Notes under the pieces: model-generated
What the model was told of the DNA's origin: nothing
Databases searched by the model: none
The model's input: only the letters and a program-made list of their open reading frames with translations
Assembly (NCBI GenBank): GCA_947165505.1
Contig: CAMVAT010000004.1
Location: forward strand, 1-64,000
DNA: 64,000 bases
Source of the DNA: an uncultured Prevotellaceae bacterium
Lineage (GTDB): Bacteria; Bacteroidota; Bacteroidia; Bacteroidales; Bacteroidaceae
Direction: 5' to 3'
Part shown: piece by piece, positions 18,150 to 27,659 of the stretch
Numbering within the stretch: position 1 is the first letter of the stretch
Layout of the letters: each line of letters starts with the position of its first letter
Position numbers and translations under genes: made by a program

Positions 18150-18869
18150 ATGGAAGAGGACAAAAATTTCTTACGCCAAGACAATAATTACCGCTCGTTG
18201 ATAGCCTTTCAGAAAGCAGAGTGTATCTATGACGTGACTTTTTATTTTGCGCATCGTTTCCTGCAACGTGGCGACAGAACGATAGACCAAATGATTCAAG
18301 CCGCCCGCTCAGGTAAGCAAAACTTAGCAGAGGGTAACATTGACGGCATTACTTCGCGTGAGATGGAATTGAAACTGACAAATGTCAACAGGGCATCGCT
18401 TCATGAATTACTTCTTGACTATGAGGATTATCTCCGTGTGCGTAATTTGGAGCAATGGGCTTTTAACGACCCAAGATGTGTACAAACGCGCGCTTTTTGC
18501 AGGTCGCATCTTGATTCCGCCATCTATCGGAAGAAAATACAAGAGCGCTCAGATGAAACAATAGCCAATATCGCCATCACCCTGATACACCAGTGCGACG
18601 TGTTAATACGCGGCCTCATAGAGTGGATCAAGCGAGATTTCAAAGAGAATGGCGGCATTAGGGAAGAGTTGTATAATGCACGAAAGGAGTGGCAAAAGAA
18701 TCACAGGCCCAAATGGCTTGGGCAGAATGGGCAGAATGGACTGAATGGACAGAATGGGCAGAATGGACTGAATGGACAGAATGGGGCGAATGGGCAGAAA
18801 GGGCAGAATGGGGCGAATGGGCAGAAAGGGCAGAATGGGCAGGATGGGCAGGATGGGCAGAATGGGTAG
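18150..18869 (+). CDS. Four-helix-bundle protein (S23/TIGR02436 type) with suffix domain and collagen-like tail
   Basis: 239 residues. Residues 10-115 match the four-helix-bundle family related to 23S rRNA intervening-sequence proteins ('FYFAHRFLQRGDRTIDQMIQ', 'AARSGKQNLAEGN'). A helical 'suffix' region follows ('RGLIEWIKRDFKENGGI', about 150-190). The last about 50 residues are Gly-x-Asn/Gly-x-Lys triplets (GQNGQNGLNGQNG..., from about 190), encoded by a 9-bp tandem repeat. Family members bind nucleic acid or act as scaffolds, but no firm function is known. The collagen-like tail is unusual and may expand or contract by slippage. Confidence 0.8.
   Translation: MEEDKNFLRQDNNYRSLIAFQKAECIYDVTFYFAHRFLQRGDRTIDQMIQAARSGKQNLAEGNIDGITSREMELKLTNVNRASLHELLLDYEDYLRVRNLEQWAFNDPRCVQTRAFCRSHLDSAIYRKKIQERSDETIANIAITLIHQCDVLIRGLIEWIKRDFKENGGIREELYNARKEWQKNHRPKWLGQNGQNGLNGQNGQNGLNGQNGANGQKGQNGANGQKGQNGQDGQDGQNG
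18718..18867 (+). repeat. 9-bp-period coding tandem repeat (GGGCAGAAT-type)
   Basis: Units such as GGGCAGAAT, GGACTGAAT, GGGGCGAAT and GGGCAGAAA repeat in phase with the reading frame and encode Gly-x-Asn/Lys triplets at the end of the four-helix-bundle gene. Confidence 0.85.
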
Positions 18870-18872
18870 CGT

Positions 18873-18908
18873 TAACCCCATTAACCCCATTAGCCCCATT
18901 AACCCCAT
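18873..18908. repeat. Four copies of TAACCCCAT (9-bp tandem repeat)
   Basis: TAACCCCAT, TAACCCCAT, TAGCCCCAT, TAACCCCAT lie immediately after the stop codon at 18869. The 9-bp period equals that of the coding repeat next to it. Confidence 0.85.
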
Positions 18909-18909
18909 A

Positions 18910-18933
18910 AAAAATGAAAAATAATTCATTTTT
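18910..18933 (+). terminator. Weak AT hairpin before the nuo promoter
   Basis: AAAAATGAA (18910-18918) pairs with TTCATTTTT (18925-18933). The stem is AT-rich but ends in T residues, so it may terminate the upstream transcript. Confidence 0.4.
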
Positions 18934-18958
18934 ATGCCCGTACTTCGGTGTTTTTTTG

Positions 18959-18966
18959 TACCTTTG
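18959..18966 (+). promoter_or_regulatory. nuo operon promoter (-7 element)
   Basis: TACCTTTG, 42 bp upstream of the nuoA ATG. TTTATG around 18931-18936 sits near the -33 position. No other strong promoter is seen inside the operon. Confidence 0.6.
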
Positions 18967-19008
18967 CACCCGTTTTAAAACGCAATATTTAATATTTTTT
19001 TAAATACT

Positions 19009-19359
19009 ATGAATTTTACTTTGTTTGTTACCGTTATTCTAACGGCTATCACCTTGGTGGCGGCGGCATACGTCATCGCCAAGTTGCTGGGGCCTCGGAC
19101 ATACAACAAAGTGAAGGGTGAGCCCTTTGAGTGCGGTATTCCCACGCACGGGTCGTCATGGATACCCGTGTCTATCGGATACTACCTCTTTGCCATCCTT
19201 TTCTTGATGTTCGATGTCGAGACTGTCTTCCTCTATCCCTGGGCGGTAGTAGTGAAAGAGTTCGGTGCCATGGCGCTCGTCAGCATCGGATTCTTCTTGT
19301 TAGTGTTGGTGTTTGGCCTGGCTTACGCCTGGCGGAAAGGAGCGTTGGAATGGAAATAA
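19009..19359 (+). CDS. nuoA: NADH-quinone oxidoreductase subunit A
   Basis: 116 residues with three hydrophobic membrane segments (about 5-25, 60-82 and 87-107) and the conserved loop '[36 protein letters not shown]' region carrying Glu and Cys. NuoA is a small membrane subunit of complex I at the interface with the quinone-binding module. It is the first gene of an 11-gene plus-strand run. Its last 10 bases overlap nuoB, which suggests coupled translation. Confidence 0.95.
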   Translation: MNFTLFVTVILTAITLVAAAYVIAKLLGPRTYNKVKGEPFECGIPTHGSSWIPVSIGYYLFAILFLMFDVETVFLYPWAVVVKEFGAMALVSIGFFLLVLVFGLAYAWRKGALEWK

Positions 19360-20006
19360 AGAAACCGAAAATCAAAAGCATTCCTTACGACGAGTTTAAG
19401 GACAACGAGAGCCTGGAAAGCCTCCTCAAACAGCTCAACGACAATGGCGTGAACGTAGTGACGGGATCGCTCGACCAGCTCATCAACTGGGGACGTAGCA
19501 ACTCACTATGGTCGCTCACCTTCGCCACCTCGTGCTGCGGCATCGAGTTCATGGCCGTGGGATGCGCACGCTACGACTTCGCACGCTTCGGATTCGAGGT
19601 CACGCGAAACTCTCCGCGTCAGGCCGACCTGATCATGTGTGCCGGAACCATCACCAACAAGATGGCTCCCGTGTTCAAACGCCTTTACGACCAGATGGCC
19701 GAACCCAAGTATGTGGTGGCCGTGGGCGGATGCGCCATCTCGGGCGGTCCCTTCAAATCCAGCTACCACGTGGTCAACGGCATCGACGAGATCGTGCCCG
19801 TCGATGTGTATGTGCCGGGATGCCCGCCGCGGCCCGAAGCCATCCTCTACGGCATGATGCAACTGCAGCGTAAGGTGAAGGTGGAGAAATTCCTCGGAGG
19901 CAGAAACCACAAGGAGAAACCCATCGTGGTGACGGACGTGCCTGCCGACTTCAACGCACAGGCTGCCGGCAGCGAAGAAGAAACCAAACTGAAGGAGGAA
20001 CAGTGA
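19350..20006 (+). CDS. nuoB: NADH-quinone oxidoreductase subunit B
   Basis: 218 residues from ATG 19350, with a purine-rich GGAAAGGAG just upstream; the longer frame opening at 19131 is out-of-frame nuoA sequence. The four cluster-N2 cysteines are present: C62 and C63 in 'TSCCGIEF', C128 in 'VGGCAISGG' and C158 in '[11 protein letters not shown]'. NuoB carries the terminal 4Fe-4S cluster that passes electrons to quinone. The 30-residue hydrophilic C-terminal tail looks lineage-specific. Confidence 0.96.
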   Translation: MEIKKPKIKSIPYDEFKDNESLESLLKQLNDNGVNVVTGSLDQLINWGRSNSLWSLTFATSCCGIEFMAVGCARYDFARFGFEVTRNSPRQADLIMCAGTITNKMAPVFKRLYDQMAEPKYVVAVGGCAISGGPFKSSYHVVNGIDEIVPVDVYVPGCPPRPEAILYGMMQLQRKVKVEKFLGGRNHKEKPIVVTDVPADFNAQAAGSEEETKLKEEQ

Positions 20007-20007
20007 T

Positions 20008-21576
20008 ATGAAATTAGACAACCAACAATTCCAATTGTCGCAGTTCGCCTCCGAAATGGAGAAACTACGCCGCGACCAGCACTACGACTTCCTCGTCACC
20101 ATCGTGGGAGAGGACTTCGGCGAAGAGGGACTCGGATGCGTCTATATCCTGGAGAACAGCGAGACACACGAGCGCACCAGCGTCAAGGCCGTCAACAGCG
20201 ACCGCGAACAGGCCTGGATTCCCACCGTGAGCCACCTGTGGAAAGGTGCAGAGATACTCGAACGAGAGGTATATGACTTCTACGGTATCAAGTTCTTAGG
20301 CAACAAAGACATGCGCCGGCTCTACCTGCGCTCCGACTTCAAGGGATACCCCATGCGCAAGGACTACGACATGAGTCCGGAGAATAACAAATACACCCTC
20401 GCGGATGACCCCGAACCCGACTATACCGAGGAGTGGATGCTCAACGAAGAAGGTGAACTGAAAGCCATTCAGCACAAGCTCTTCACCGATGACGACTATG
20501 TCATCAATATCGGTCCGCAGCACCCCGCCACTCACGGCGTGCTCCGTCTGCAGACCATCCTCGACGGTGAGACCATCCGCCGCGTATATCCCCACTGCGG
20601 ATATATACACCGCGGCATCGAGAAGATGTGCGAATCATATACCTATCCGCAGACGCTCGCACTCACCGACCGCCTCGACTACCTCAGCGCCATGATGAAC
20701 CGTCATGCACTGTGCGCCGTCGTCGAAGAGGCCATGGGCGTAGAGCTCACCGACCGCATCAAGTATATCCGCACGATGATGGACGAGCTGCAGCGTATCG
20801 ACTCGCACCTGCTCTTCTACAGCTGCTGCGCACAAGACCTCGGAGCGCTCACCGCCTTCATCTACGGCATGCGCGACCGCGAACAGGTGCTCAACGTGCT
20901 GGAGGAGACCACCGGCGGACGCCTCATCCAGAACTATTATAGAATAGGTGGATGCCAGGACGATATCGACCCCAACTTCGCCAAGAACGTGAAGAAGCTC
21001 TGCGAGTATCTCAAACCCATGTTCCGCGAGTACAACGACATCTTCACCGGCAACGTCATCCTGCACAACCGTTTCGAGGGCGTGGGCGTGCTCTCCAAGG
21101 AAGACGCCATCTCGTATGGCTGCACTGGAGGTACCGGACGTGCCTCGGGCTGGAAGAACGACGTGCGCAAAAACCATCCCTACGACATGTACGCACAGGT
21201 GGAGTTCGACCAGATCTCATACACCGAGGGCGACTGCTTCGCCCGCTACATGGTGCGTATGAAGGAACTGGAGCAGAGCGTGCGCATCCTTGAGCAACTG
21301 GCCGACAACATCCCCGCCGGCGACTTCTACATCAAGCAGAAACCCGTCATCCGCGTGCCCGAAGGACAGTGGTACACCTCGTGCGAGGGCAGCCGCGGCG
21401 AGATAGGCGTCTATCTCGACTCAAAGGGCGACAAGAGCCCCTACCGGCTGAAGTTCAGACCCATGGGCCTGCCATTGGTGTCGGCCATGGACGAGATGCT
21501 GCGCGGAGAGAAGATCGCCGACCTCATCTCGGTGGGCGCTACATTAGATTACGTAATCCCCGATATTGACAGATAA
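20008..21576 (+). CDS. nuoCD: Fused NADH-quinone oxidoreductase subunits C and D
   Basis: 522 residues. Residues about 1-130 form the NuoC (30 kDa) domain ('WKGAEILEREVYDFYGIKF'). After a linker, residues from about 165 form the NuoD (49 kDa) domain with 'INIGPQHPATHGVLR', 'GYIHRGIEK' and the C-terminal 'FRPMGLPLVSAMDEML..DLISVGATLDYVIPDIDR'. The NuoD part forms the quinone pocket next to cluster N2. C-D fusions are known in several lineages. The start at 20008 follows the nuoB stop by one base. Confidence 0.96.
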   Translation: MKLDNQQFQLSQFASEMEKLRRDQHYDFLVTIVGEDFGEEGLGCVYILENSETHERTSVKAVNSDREQAWIPTVSHLWKGAEILEREVYDFYGIKFLGNKDMRRLYLRSDFKGYPMRKDYDMSPENNKYTLADDPEPDYTEEWMLNEEGELKAIQHKLFTDDDYVINIGPQHPATHGVLRLQTILDGETIRRVYPHCGYIHRGIEKMCESYTYPQTLALTDRLDYLSAMMNRHALCAVVEEAMGVELTDRIKYIRTMMDELQRIDSHLLFYSCCAQDLGALTAFIYGMRDREQVLNVLEETTGGRLIQNYYRIGGCQDDIDPNFAKNVKKLCEYLKPMFREYNDIFTGNVILHNRFEGVGVLSKEDAISYGCTGGTGRASGWKNDVRKNHPYDMYAQVEFDQISYTEGDCFARYMVRMKELEQSVRILEQLADNIPAGDFYIKQKPVIRVPEGQWYTSCEGSRGEIGVYLDSKGDKSPYRLKFRPMGLPLVSAMDEMLRGEKIADLISVGATLDYVIPDIDR

Positions 21577-21579
21577 GCT

Positions 21580-22662
21580 ATGTTTGATTTCAGTATAATA
21601 ACAAAATGGTTTGACGGATTGCTCCGCGACACACTGGGGCTGGGCAATTTCCTGACAACTTTCATCGAATGTGTGCTCATCGGTGCCATCATCCTCGTAG
21701 CCTACGCCGTCTTCGCCATCATACTCATCTATATGGAGCGAAAGGTGTGCGCATGGTTTCAGTGCCGCCTCGGACCCACACGTGTGGGTAAGTGGGGACT
21801 GCTTCAGGTCTTCGCCGATGTGCTTAAAATGCTGCAAAAGGAGATCTTCTTCGTCGATAAGGCGGATAAGTTCCTCTATCTCTTGGCACCATTCCTCGTG
21901 CTGATCGCCTCGGTGGGCACCTTCTCGTTCCTGCCGTGGAACCTGGGCATGCAGGTGCTCGACTTCAATGTGGGCGTGTTCCTGCTCACCGCCATCTCGT
22001 CGATAGGCGTCATCGGCATCTTCCTCGCAGGATGGGGCTCCAACAATAAGTTCGGCGTGGTGTCGGCTATGCGTGGCGCCGTGCAGATGATCTCCTACGA
22101 GATGTCGCTCTGCCTCTGCCTCATCACCGCCGTGGCGCTCACAGGCACCATGCAGGTGTCGGGCATCGTAGAGTCGCAGGCCAACGCCTGGCTCATCTTC
22201 AAGGGCCATATACCGGCTGTCATCGCCTTCATCACCTTCATCATCGCAGGCAACGCCGAGGCCAACCGCGGCCCGTTCGACCTGGCCGAGGCCGAGAGCG
22301 AGCTCACCGCCGGTTATCACACCGAGTATTCGGGCATGGGCTTCGGATTCTTCTACCTGGCTGAGTATCTCAACATGTTTGTCATCGCTGGCGTGGCTGC
22401 CACCGTCTTCCTCGGAGGATGGATGCCGCTGCATATCGCTGGCCTCGACGGCTTCAACACCGTCATGGACTACATCCCGGGATTCGTATGGTTCCTCGGC
22501 AAGGTGTTCCTGCTGGTGTGGGTGCTCCTCTGGATACGCTGGACCTTCCCCCGTCTGCGTATCGACCAGATCTTGAAACTCGAGTGGAAGTATCTCATGC
22601 CGCTGAGCCTGCTCAACCTGATACTTATGACAATCATCGTAGCATTTGGATTACACTGGTAA
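21580..22662 (+). CDS. nuoH: NADH-quinone oxidoreductase subunit H
   Basis: 360 residues with about eight to nine membrane segments. The signature 'YMERKVCAWFQCRLGPTRVG' (about 50-70) and the charged loop 'NRGPFDLAEAESELTAGYHTEYS' (about 230-250) are the conserved quinone-channel elements of NuoH. It links the hydrophilic arm to the antiporter-like subunits. It begins 3 bp after nuoCD and ends one base before nuoI starts. Confidence 0.96.
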   Translation: MFDFSIITKWFDGLLRDTLGLGNFLTTFIECVLIGAIILVAYAVFAIILIYMERKVCAWFQCRLGPTRVGKWGLLQVFADVLKMLQKEIFFVDKADKFLYLLAPFLVLIASVGTFSFLPWNLGMQVLDFNVGVFLLTAISSIGVIGIFLAGWGSNNKFGVVSAMRGAVQMISYEMSLCLCLITAVALTGTMQVSGIVESQANAWLIFKGHIPAVIAFITFIIAGNAEANRGPFDLAEAESELTAGYHTEYSGMGFGFFYLAEYLNMFVIAGVAATVFLGGWMPLHIAGLDGFNTVMDYIPGFVWFLGKVFLLVWVLLWIRWTFPRLRIDQILKLEWKYLMPLSLLNLILMTIIVAFGLHW

Positions 22663-22663
22663 A

Positions 22664-23197
22664 ATGGAAAACAACAAATCATATTTCAGCGGGGCAGTGG
22701 CAGGCATCAAGTCGCTGGTCACTGGGTTCGGTGTCACGATGAAGGAATACTTCACTCCGAAAATCACCGAGCAATACCCTGAAAACCGCAAAACACGGTT
22801 GCATGTGGCGGCACGACACCGCGGACGGCTCGTCTTCAAACGCAACGAAGACGGCACGCACAAGTGCATCGCATGCACACTCTGCGAGAAGACATGCCCC
22901 AACGGCACTATCACAATCAAATCGGAGATGCGCGAAGACCCCGAGACGGGAAAGAAAAAACGCGTGCTGCTCGACTACCAGTACGACCTGGGCGAGTGCA
23001 TGTTCTGCCAACTCTGCGTCAACGCCTGCAACTCGGATGCGATAGAGTTCACCAACGATTTCGAAAACAGCGTCTTCGACCGCGGACGCCTGGTGCTGCA
23101 CCTCGACAAGGAGGTGTACAAGGGCGGCAGCCTGCCCGGGCTCATCAACGGAGGCGCCGAATTGGAAATCGGCAAGTTTAACACCGGAACCAAGTAA
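22664..23197 (+). CDS. nuoI: NADH-quinone oxidoreductase subunit I (2x 4Fe-4S)
   Basis: 177 residues from ATG 22664 (MENNKSYF...). An ATG at 22646 inside nuoH is less likely. Two ferredoxin motifs are intact: C68-x2-C71-x2-C74-x3-C78 followed by Pro, and C112-x2-C115-x2-C118-x3-C122. NuoI carries clusters N6a and N6b. Without NuoE, F and G it is probably close to the entry point for electrons, perhaps from a ferredoxin-like donor (inference). Confidence 0.95.
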   Translation: MENNKSYFSGAVAGIKSLVTGFGVTMKEYFTPKITEQYPENRKTRLHVAARHRGRLVFKRNEDGTHKCIACTLCEKTCPNGTITIKSEMREDPETGKKKRVLLDYQYDLGECMFCQLCVNACNSDAIEFTNDFENSVFDRGRLVLHLDKEVYKGGSLPGLINGGAELEIGKFNTGTK

Positions 23198-23214
23198 AAG
23201 GAGGACAGTAGATT

Positions 23215-23718
23215 ATGGCTAATCAAGTTATGTTTATCATTCTCGCCGTCATCATCCTCGGAGCTGCCGTGCTCTCGGTGATGACCAAGCGCATCATGCG
23301 CGCTGCCACCTTCCTGCTCTTCGTGCTCTTCGGTGTGGCGGGCATCTATTTCCTGCTCGACTATACGTTCCTCGGCGCGGCGCAGATCAGCGTCTATGCC
23401 GGTGGCATCACCATGCTTTATATCTTCGCTATCCAACTGGTGTCGAAGCGCACGCTGCAAGGTCTCTACGAGCGCCTGCGCGGAAGCCGCGTGATAGCGG
23501 GCATTCTCGCCGCTGTGGCAGGACTCGTGCTCGTGGCCGTCATCCTGCTTAAGAATCAGTTTATCAGCAAGGCCATCCCCAACGAAGAGGTGGGTATGAA
23601 AGAGATAGGCACCACGCTCGTCAGCACCGACGGCTATGTGCTGCCCTTCGAGTTCATCTCCATCTTCCTGCTGGCTTGCATCATCGGTGGTATCGTCATT
23701 TCAAGAAAGGACAAGTAA
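23215..23718 (+). CDS. nuoJ: NADH-quinone oxidoreductase subunit J
   Basis: 167 residues with five hydrophobic helices. 'FLLFVLFGVAGIYFLLDYTFLGAAQISVYAGG' contains the pi-bulge helix region conserved in NuoJ. The ATG at 23215 is preceded by AAAGGAGGA, a clear Shine-Dalgarno-like stretch that is not common in this phylum. It belongs to the membrane arm beside NuoA and NuoK. Confidence 0.94.
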   Translation: MANQVMFIILAVIILGAAVLSVMTKRIMRAATFLLFVLFGVAGIYFLLDYTFLGAAQISVYAGGITMLYIFAIQLVSKRTLQGLYERLRGSRVIAGILAAVAGLVLVAVILLKNQFISKAIPNEEVGMKEIGTTLVSTDGYVLPFEFISIFLLACIIGGIVISRKDK

Positions 23719-23719
23719 T

Positions 23720-24052
23720 ATGCTGAACACAATCACACACGGGGGCATTCCCGTAGAGTTTTTCCTCGTACTGAGCACGCTGCTGTTTTTCATCGGCGTC
23801 TTCGGGTTCGTCACAAGGCGCAACCTCATTGCCATGCTCATCTCCATAGAGCTTGTCCTCAATGCCGTGGATATGAACTTCGCGGTGTTCAACCGCCTGC
23901 TCTTCCCCGGACAGTTGGACGGTATGTTCTTCACGCTCTTCTCCATCGGGGTGAGCGCTGCCGAGACGGCCGTGGCTATCGCTATCATCATCAATGTTTA
24001 CCGCCGTTTCCACAGCGATCAGGTGAACAGTATTGAAAACATGAAATTATAA
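23720..24052 (+). CDS. nuoK: NADH-quinone oxidoreductase subunit K
   Basis: 110 residues from ATG 23720, which directly follows the nuoJ stop; the longer frame reading from 23636 is nuoJ shadow. Three membrane helices carry buried acidic residues in 'MLISIELVLNAVDMNF' and 'GVSAAETAVAIAI', both conserved MrpC/NuoK proton-path positions. Confidence 0.95.
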   Translation: MLNTITHGGIPVEFFLVLSTLLFFIGVFGFVTRRNLIAMLISIELVLNAVDMNFAVFNRLLFPGQLDGMFFTLFSIGVSAAETAVAIAIIINVYRRFHSDQVNSIENMKL

Positions 24053-24058
24053 TGCGTT

Positions 24059-26077
24059 ATGGACTATAGTTATTCATTTTTGATACTTCTTCTGCCTGCG
24101 CTCTCGTTCATCTTCCTGGGACTGTGCGGAATGAAGTTGTCGCATAAGGCGGCAGGGCTCGTGGGCACCGCATCACTCGGTGTCGTGACGGCTCTCTCGT
24201 ATTACACCGCCTTCCAATATTTCACCGCCGGCCGGGTGGCCAACGCGGCGGGCGAGATGGTCTGGCAGACCGTCGTGCCCTACAATTTCACATGGCTCGA
24301 CCTGGGCGGTACGCTGCATTTCGACATGGGTGTCATGCTCGACCCCATCTCGGTGATGATGCTCATCGTCATCTCCACCGTCAGCCTTATGGTGCACATC
24401 TACTCCTTCGGCTATATGCACGGCGAGAAGGGCTTCCAGCGCTACTATGCGTTCCTGTCGCTCTTCACCATGTCGATGCTCGGACTGGTGGTGGCCACCA
24501 ACATCTTCCAGATGTACCTGTTCTGGGAATTGGTGGGCGTGAGCTCTTACCTGCTCATCGGATTCTACTATCCTGAGAAGGCGGCTATCGCTGCGTCGAA
24601 GAAGGCGTTTATCGTGACGCGCTTCGCCGACCTCTTCTTCCTCATCGGTATCCTCATCTTCGGCTACTACACCGAGTCGTTCAGCTTCTCGTTTGCCGGG
24701 CACGGTGCCGATATCGCTTACGCCGAGGGGGCTACCCACTTCACCGAGGCCCTGCCGCTCAAGGCGATGGCTGCCGCAGGATTCCTGCTGCCCACCGCAC
24801 TGGTGCTGATGTTCGTGGGTGGCGCCGGCAAGAGCGCCATGTTCCCGCTGCACATCTGGCTGCCCGACGCCATGGAGGGCCCCACGCCTGTGAGTGCGCT
24901 CATCCATGCCGCCACGATGGTGGTGGCAGGCGTGTTCCAGGTGGCACGTATGTTCCCCCTCTGGATTCAGTATGCGCCCGACGCCATGTCTATCGTGGTG
25001 TGGGTGGGTGTCATCACCGCCTTCTATGCCGCTGCAGTGGCTTGCGCCCAGAGCGACATCAAGCGCGTGCTGGCCTTCTCTACCATCTCGCAGATCGCCT
25101 TCATGATGGTGGCCCTCGGCGTGTGCATGCAACCGCATGACGCCGCCGGCAACCTGGCAGCACTGCCGCTGACCACCGAGGCCCTCGACAACCATGCCCA
25201 ACTGGGCTACATGGCGTCGATGTACCACCTGTTCACGCACGCTATGTTCAAGGCCTGCCTCTTCCTCGGCGCCGGATGTATCATCCATGCCGTACACTCC
25301 AACGAGATGTCGATGATGGGCGGACTGCGCAAATACATGCCCATTACGCACATCACCTTCCTCATCTCCTGTCTGGCCATCGCCGGCATACCGCCGTTCT
25401 CGGGCTTCTTCTCGAAAGACGAGATCCTGACGGCAGCCATGGCCTACAGTCCTGTGGTGGGATGGATCATGACGGGTGTGGCAGCCATGACGGCATTCTA
25501 TATGTTCCGCCTGTACTACGGCATCTTCTGGGGCACGGAGAACAAAGAGGCGCACGCCCATCACACACCCCACGAGGCACCCGCGTCGATGACGTTCCCG
25601 CTCATCTTCCTCTCGCTCGTGACGCTCGCCGCCGGGTTCATCCCCTTCGGCCACTTCGTCAGCGCCAGCGCTCAGTCGTACGACATACACCTCGACTGGA
25701 CCGTCGCCGGCACCAGCATTGTCATCGCAGTGCTGAGCATCGCCCTCGCCACCTATATATATAAAGGTGAGCGCCAGCCCGTGGCCGACAAGTTGCAGCA
25801 GACATTCCCCAAACTGCACAAGGCAGCCTATCGCCGTTTCTATCAAGACGAGATATGGCAGTATGTCACGCACCGCATCATCTTCCGTTGCATCTCGAAG
25901 CCCATCGCATGGTTCGACCGTCACGTCATCGACGGCACGTTCAACTTCATGGCATGGGGCAGCAACGAGGCGGGCGAGAGCATACGCAGTTGGCAGAGCG
26001 GCGATGTGCGCCAGTATGCCGTGTGGTTCCTCACCGGAACGATTGCGCTCACATTGGTATTGTTATGCGTTTTGTAA
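24059..26077 (+). CDS. nuoL: NADH-quinone oxidoreductase subunit L
   Basis: 672 residues and about 15 or more membrane segments, the distal antiporter-like subunit with a C-terminal lateral helix. Family signatures are visible: 'FWELVGVSSYLLIGFYYPE', 'FPLHIWLPDAMEGPTPVSALIHAATMV' and 'HLFTHAMFKACLFLGAG'. Proton-path lysines and the TM5 glutamate appear present. It begins 6 bp after nuoK. The large minus-strand frame across this gene is codon-bias shadow. Confidence 0.96.
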   Translation: MDYSYSFLILLLPALSFIFLGLCGMKLSHKAAGLVGTASLGVVTALSYYTAFQYFTAGRVANAAGEMVWQTVVPYNFTWLDLGGTLHFDMGVMLDPISVMMLIVISTVSLMVHIYSFGYMHGEKGFQRYYAFLSLFTMSMLGLVVATNIFQMYLFWELVGVSSYLLIGFYYPEKAAIAASKKAFIVTRFADLFFLIGILIFGYYTESFSFSFAGHGADIAYAEGATHFTEALPLKAMAAAGFLLPTALVLMFVGGAGKSAMFPLHIWLPDAMEGPTPVSALIHAATMVVAGVFQVARMFPLWIQYAPDAMSIVVWVGVITAFYAAAVACAQSDIKRVLAFSTISQIAFMMVALGVCMQPHDAAGNLAALPLTTEALDNHAQLGYMASMYHLFTHAMFKACLFLGAGCIIHAVHSNEMSMMGGLRKYMPITHITFLISCLAIAGIPPFSGFFSKDEILTAAMAYSPVVGWIMTGVAAMTAFYMFRLYYGIFWGTENKEAHAHHTPHEAPASMTFPLIFLSLVTLAAGFIPFGHFVSASAQSYDIHLDWTVAGTSIVIAVLSIALATYIYKGERQPVADKLQQTFPKLHKAAYRRFYQDEIWQYVTHRIIFRCISKPIAWFDRHVIDGTFNFMAWGSNEAGESIRSWQSGDVRQYAVWFLTGTIALTLVLLCVL

Positions 26078-26100
26078 AACACTGAAATGACCTATAGAAA

Positions 26101-27645
26101 ATGAGTATATTAACATTTTTCGTGATAATTCCCGCACTGATGCTGCTCGGACTGTGGGTGGCACGCAATCTCAACCAAGTGCGAGGCGTGATGGTGGCTG
26201 GCTCGTCGTTGCTGCTGGCACTGTCTATCTACCTGACCATCGCCTTCATACAGATGCGCAACGCAGGTGCCGACGCGCCGATGCTCTTCACCGCATCGCA
26301 TGTGTGGTTCGAACCGCTCAATATCCACTACGCTGTGGGCGTGGATGGCATCTCGGTGGTCATGCTGCTCCTCTCGAGCATCATCGTCTTCACCGGCACC
26401 TTCGCCTCGTGGAAACTCAAACCCCTCACCAAGGAGTATTTTCTCTGGTTTACGCTCCTTAGCACGGGTGTGTTCGGCTTCTTCATCAGCGTCGATCTCT
26501 TCACTATGTTCATGTTCTACGAGGTGGCCCTCATCCCCATGTACCTGCTCATCGGCGTGTGGGGCAGCGGCAAGAAAGAGTATGCTGCCATGAAACTGAC
26601 GCTGATGCTCATGGGCGGTTCGGCACTGCTCATCATCGGCATCCTGGGCATCTACTTCCTCAACGGGTCGTTCAGCGGCACTTATACGATGAACGTCACC
26701 GAGATAGCCGCCACATCGAGCCTCATTCCCGTACACCTGCAGAAGATGCTCTTCCCCATGGTGTTCATCGGTTTCGGTGTGCTCGGAGCCCTCTTCCCGT
26801 TCCACACATGGAGCCCCGACGGTCATGCTTCGGCGCCTACGGCCGTGTCGATGCTCCACGCTGGCGTGCTCATGAAACTCGGAGGCTACGGTTGCTTCCG
26901 CGTGGCGATGTACCTGCTGCCCCAGGCGGCACAGCAGCTCAGCTGGATCTTCATCATCCTCACCACCATATCCGTGGTCTATGGAGCCTTCTCGGCTTGC
27001 GTGCAGACCGACCTGAAGTATATCAACGCCTACTCGTCGGTGTCGCACTGCGGACTGGTGCTCTTCGCCATCCTCATGATGACCAAGACGGCTTGCACCG
27101 GCGCTATCCTGCAGATGCTCTCGCACGGACTGATGACGGCACTCTTCTTCGCACTCATCGGTATGATCTACGGACGCACGCACACGCGTGACATCCGTGA
27201 ACTGAGCGGACTGATGAAGATCATGCCCTTCCTCTCGGTGGGATATGTCATCGCCGGTCTGGCCAACCTCGGACTGCCGGGCTTCTCAGGCTTCGTGGCC
27301 GAGATGTCCATCTTCGTGGGTTCGTTCGGAGCCGACAACCTGCCGGGCTTCGACGGCACCATGGTGGCGGGCGTGAGCACCATGCGGCGCGTGGCCACCA
27401 TCATCGCCTGTACGTCGATCGTCATCACCGCGGTCTATATCCTGCGCGTGGTGGGCAAGATACTCTATGGCAAGGTCGAGAATAAGCACTACCTCGAACT
27501 GACCGACGCCACCTGGGACGAGCGCGTGGCCGTGTGCTGCCTCATCTTCTGTGTGGCCGGCCTGGGTCTGGCTCCCTTCTGGGCGAGCGATGTCATCGGC
27601 GAGGCTGTCGAACCGATATTGAATGTTGTAACACAAGTGAAGTAA
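26101..27645 (+). CDS. nuoM: NADH-quinone oxidoreductase subunit M
   Basis: 514 residues, about 14 membrane helices. The antiporter signatures are 'FMFYEVALIPMYLLIGVWG' (TM5 Glu) and 'FPFHTWSPDGHASAPTAVSML', then 'ISHGLMTA'-type 'LSHGLMTALFFALIG'. The proton-pumping role is known for the family. It follows nuoL after 23 bp and precedes nuoN by 14 bp, where AAGGAGGAGG gives a strong ribosome-binding sequence for nuoN. Confidence 0.96.
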   Translation: MSILTFFVIIPALMLLGLWVARNLNQVRGVMVAGSSLLLALSIYLTIAFIQMRNAGADAPMLFTASHVWFEPLNIHYAVGVDGISVVMLLLSSIIVFTGTFASWKLKPLTKEYFLWFTLLSTGVFGFFISVDLFTMFMFYEVALIPMYLLIGVWGSGKKEYAAMKLTLMLMGGSALLIIGILGIYFLNGSFSGTYTMNVTEIAATSSLIPVHLQKMLFPMVFIGFGVLGALFPFHTWSPDGHASAPTAVSMLHAGVLMKLGGYGCFRVAMYLLPQAAQQLSWIFIILTTISVVYGAFSACVQTDLKYINAYSSVSHCGLVLFAILMMTKTACTGAILQMLSHGLMTALFFALIGMIYGRTHTRDIRELSGLMKIMPFLSVGYVIAGLANLGLPGFSGFVAEMSIFVGSFGADNLPGFDGTMVAGVSTMRRVATIIACTSIVITAVYILRVVGKILYGKVENKHYLELTDATWDERVAVCCLIFCVAGLGLAPFWASDVIGEAVEPILNVVTQVK

Positions 27646-27659
27646 GGAGGAGGTAAACA

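Noticed and set aside
24173..25924. 583-residue minus-strand frame
   Set aside because: It overlaps the whole of nuoL and shows His/Glu-rich shadow composition typical of an antisense GC-biased frame.
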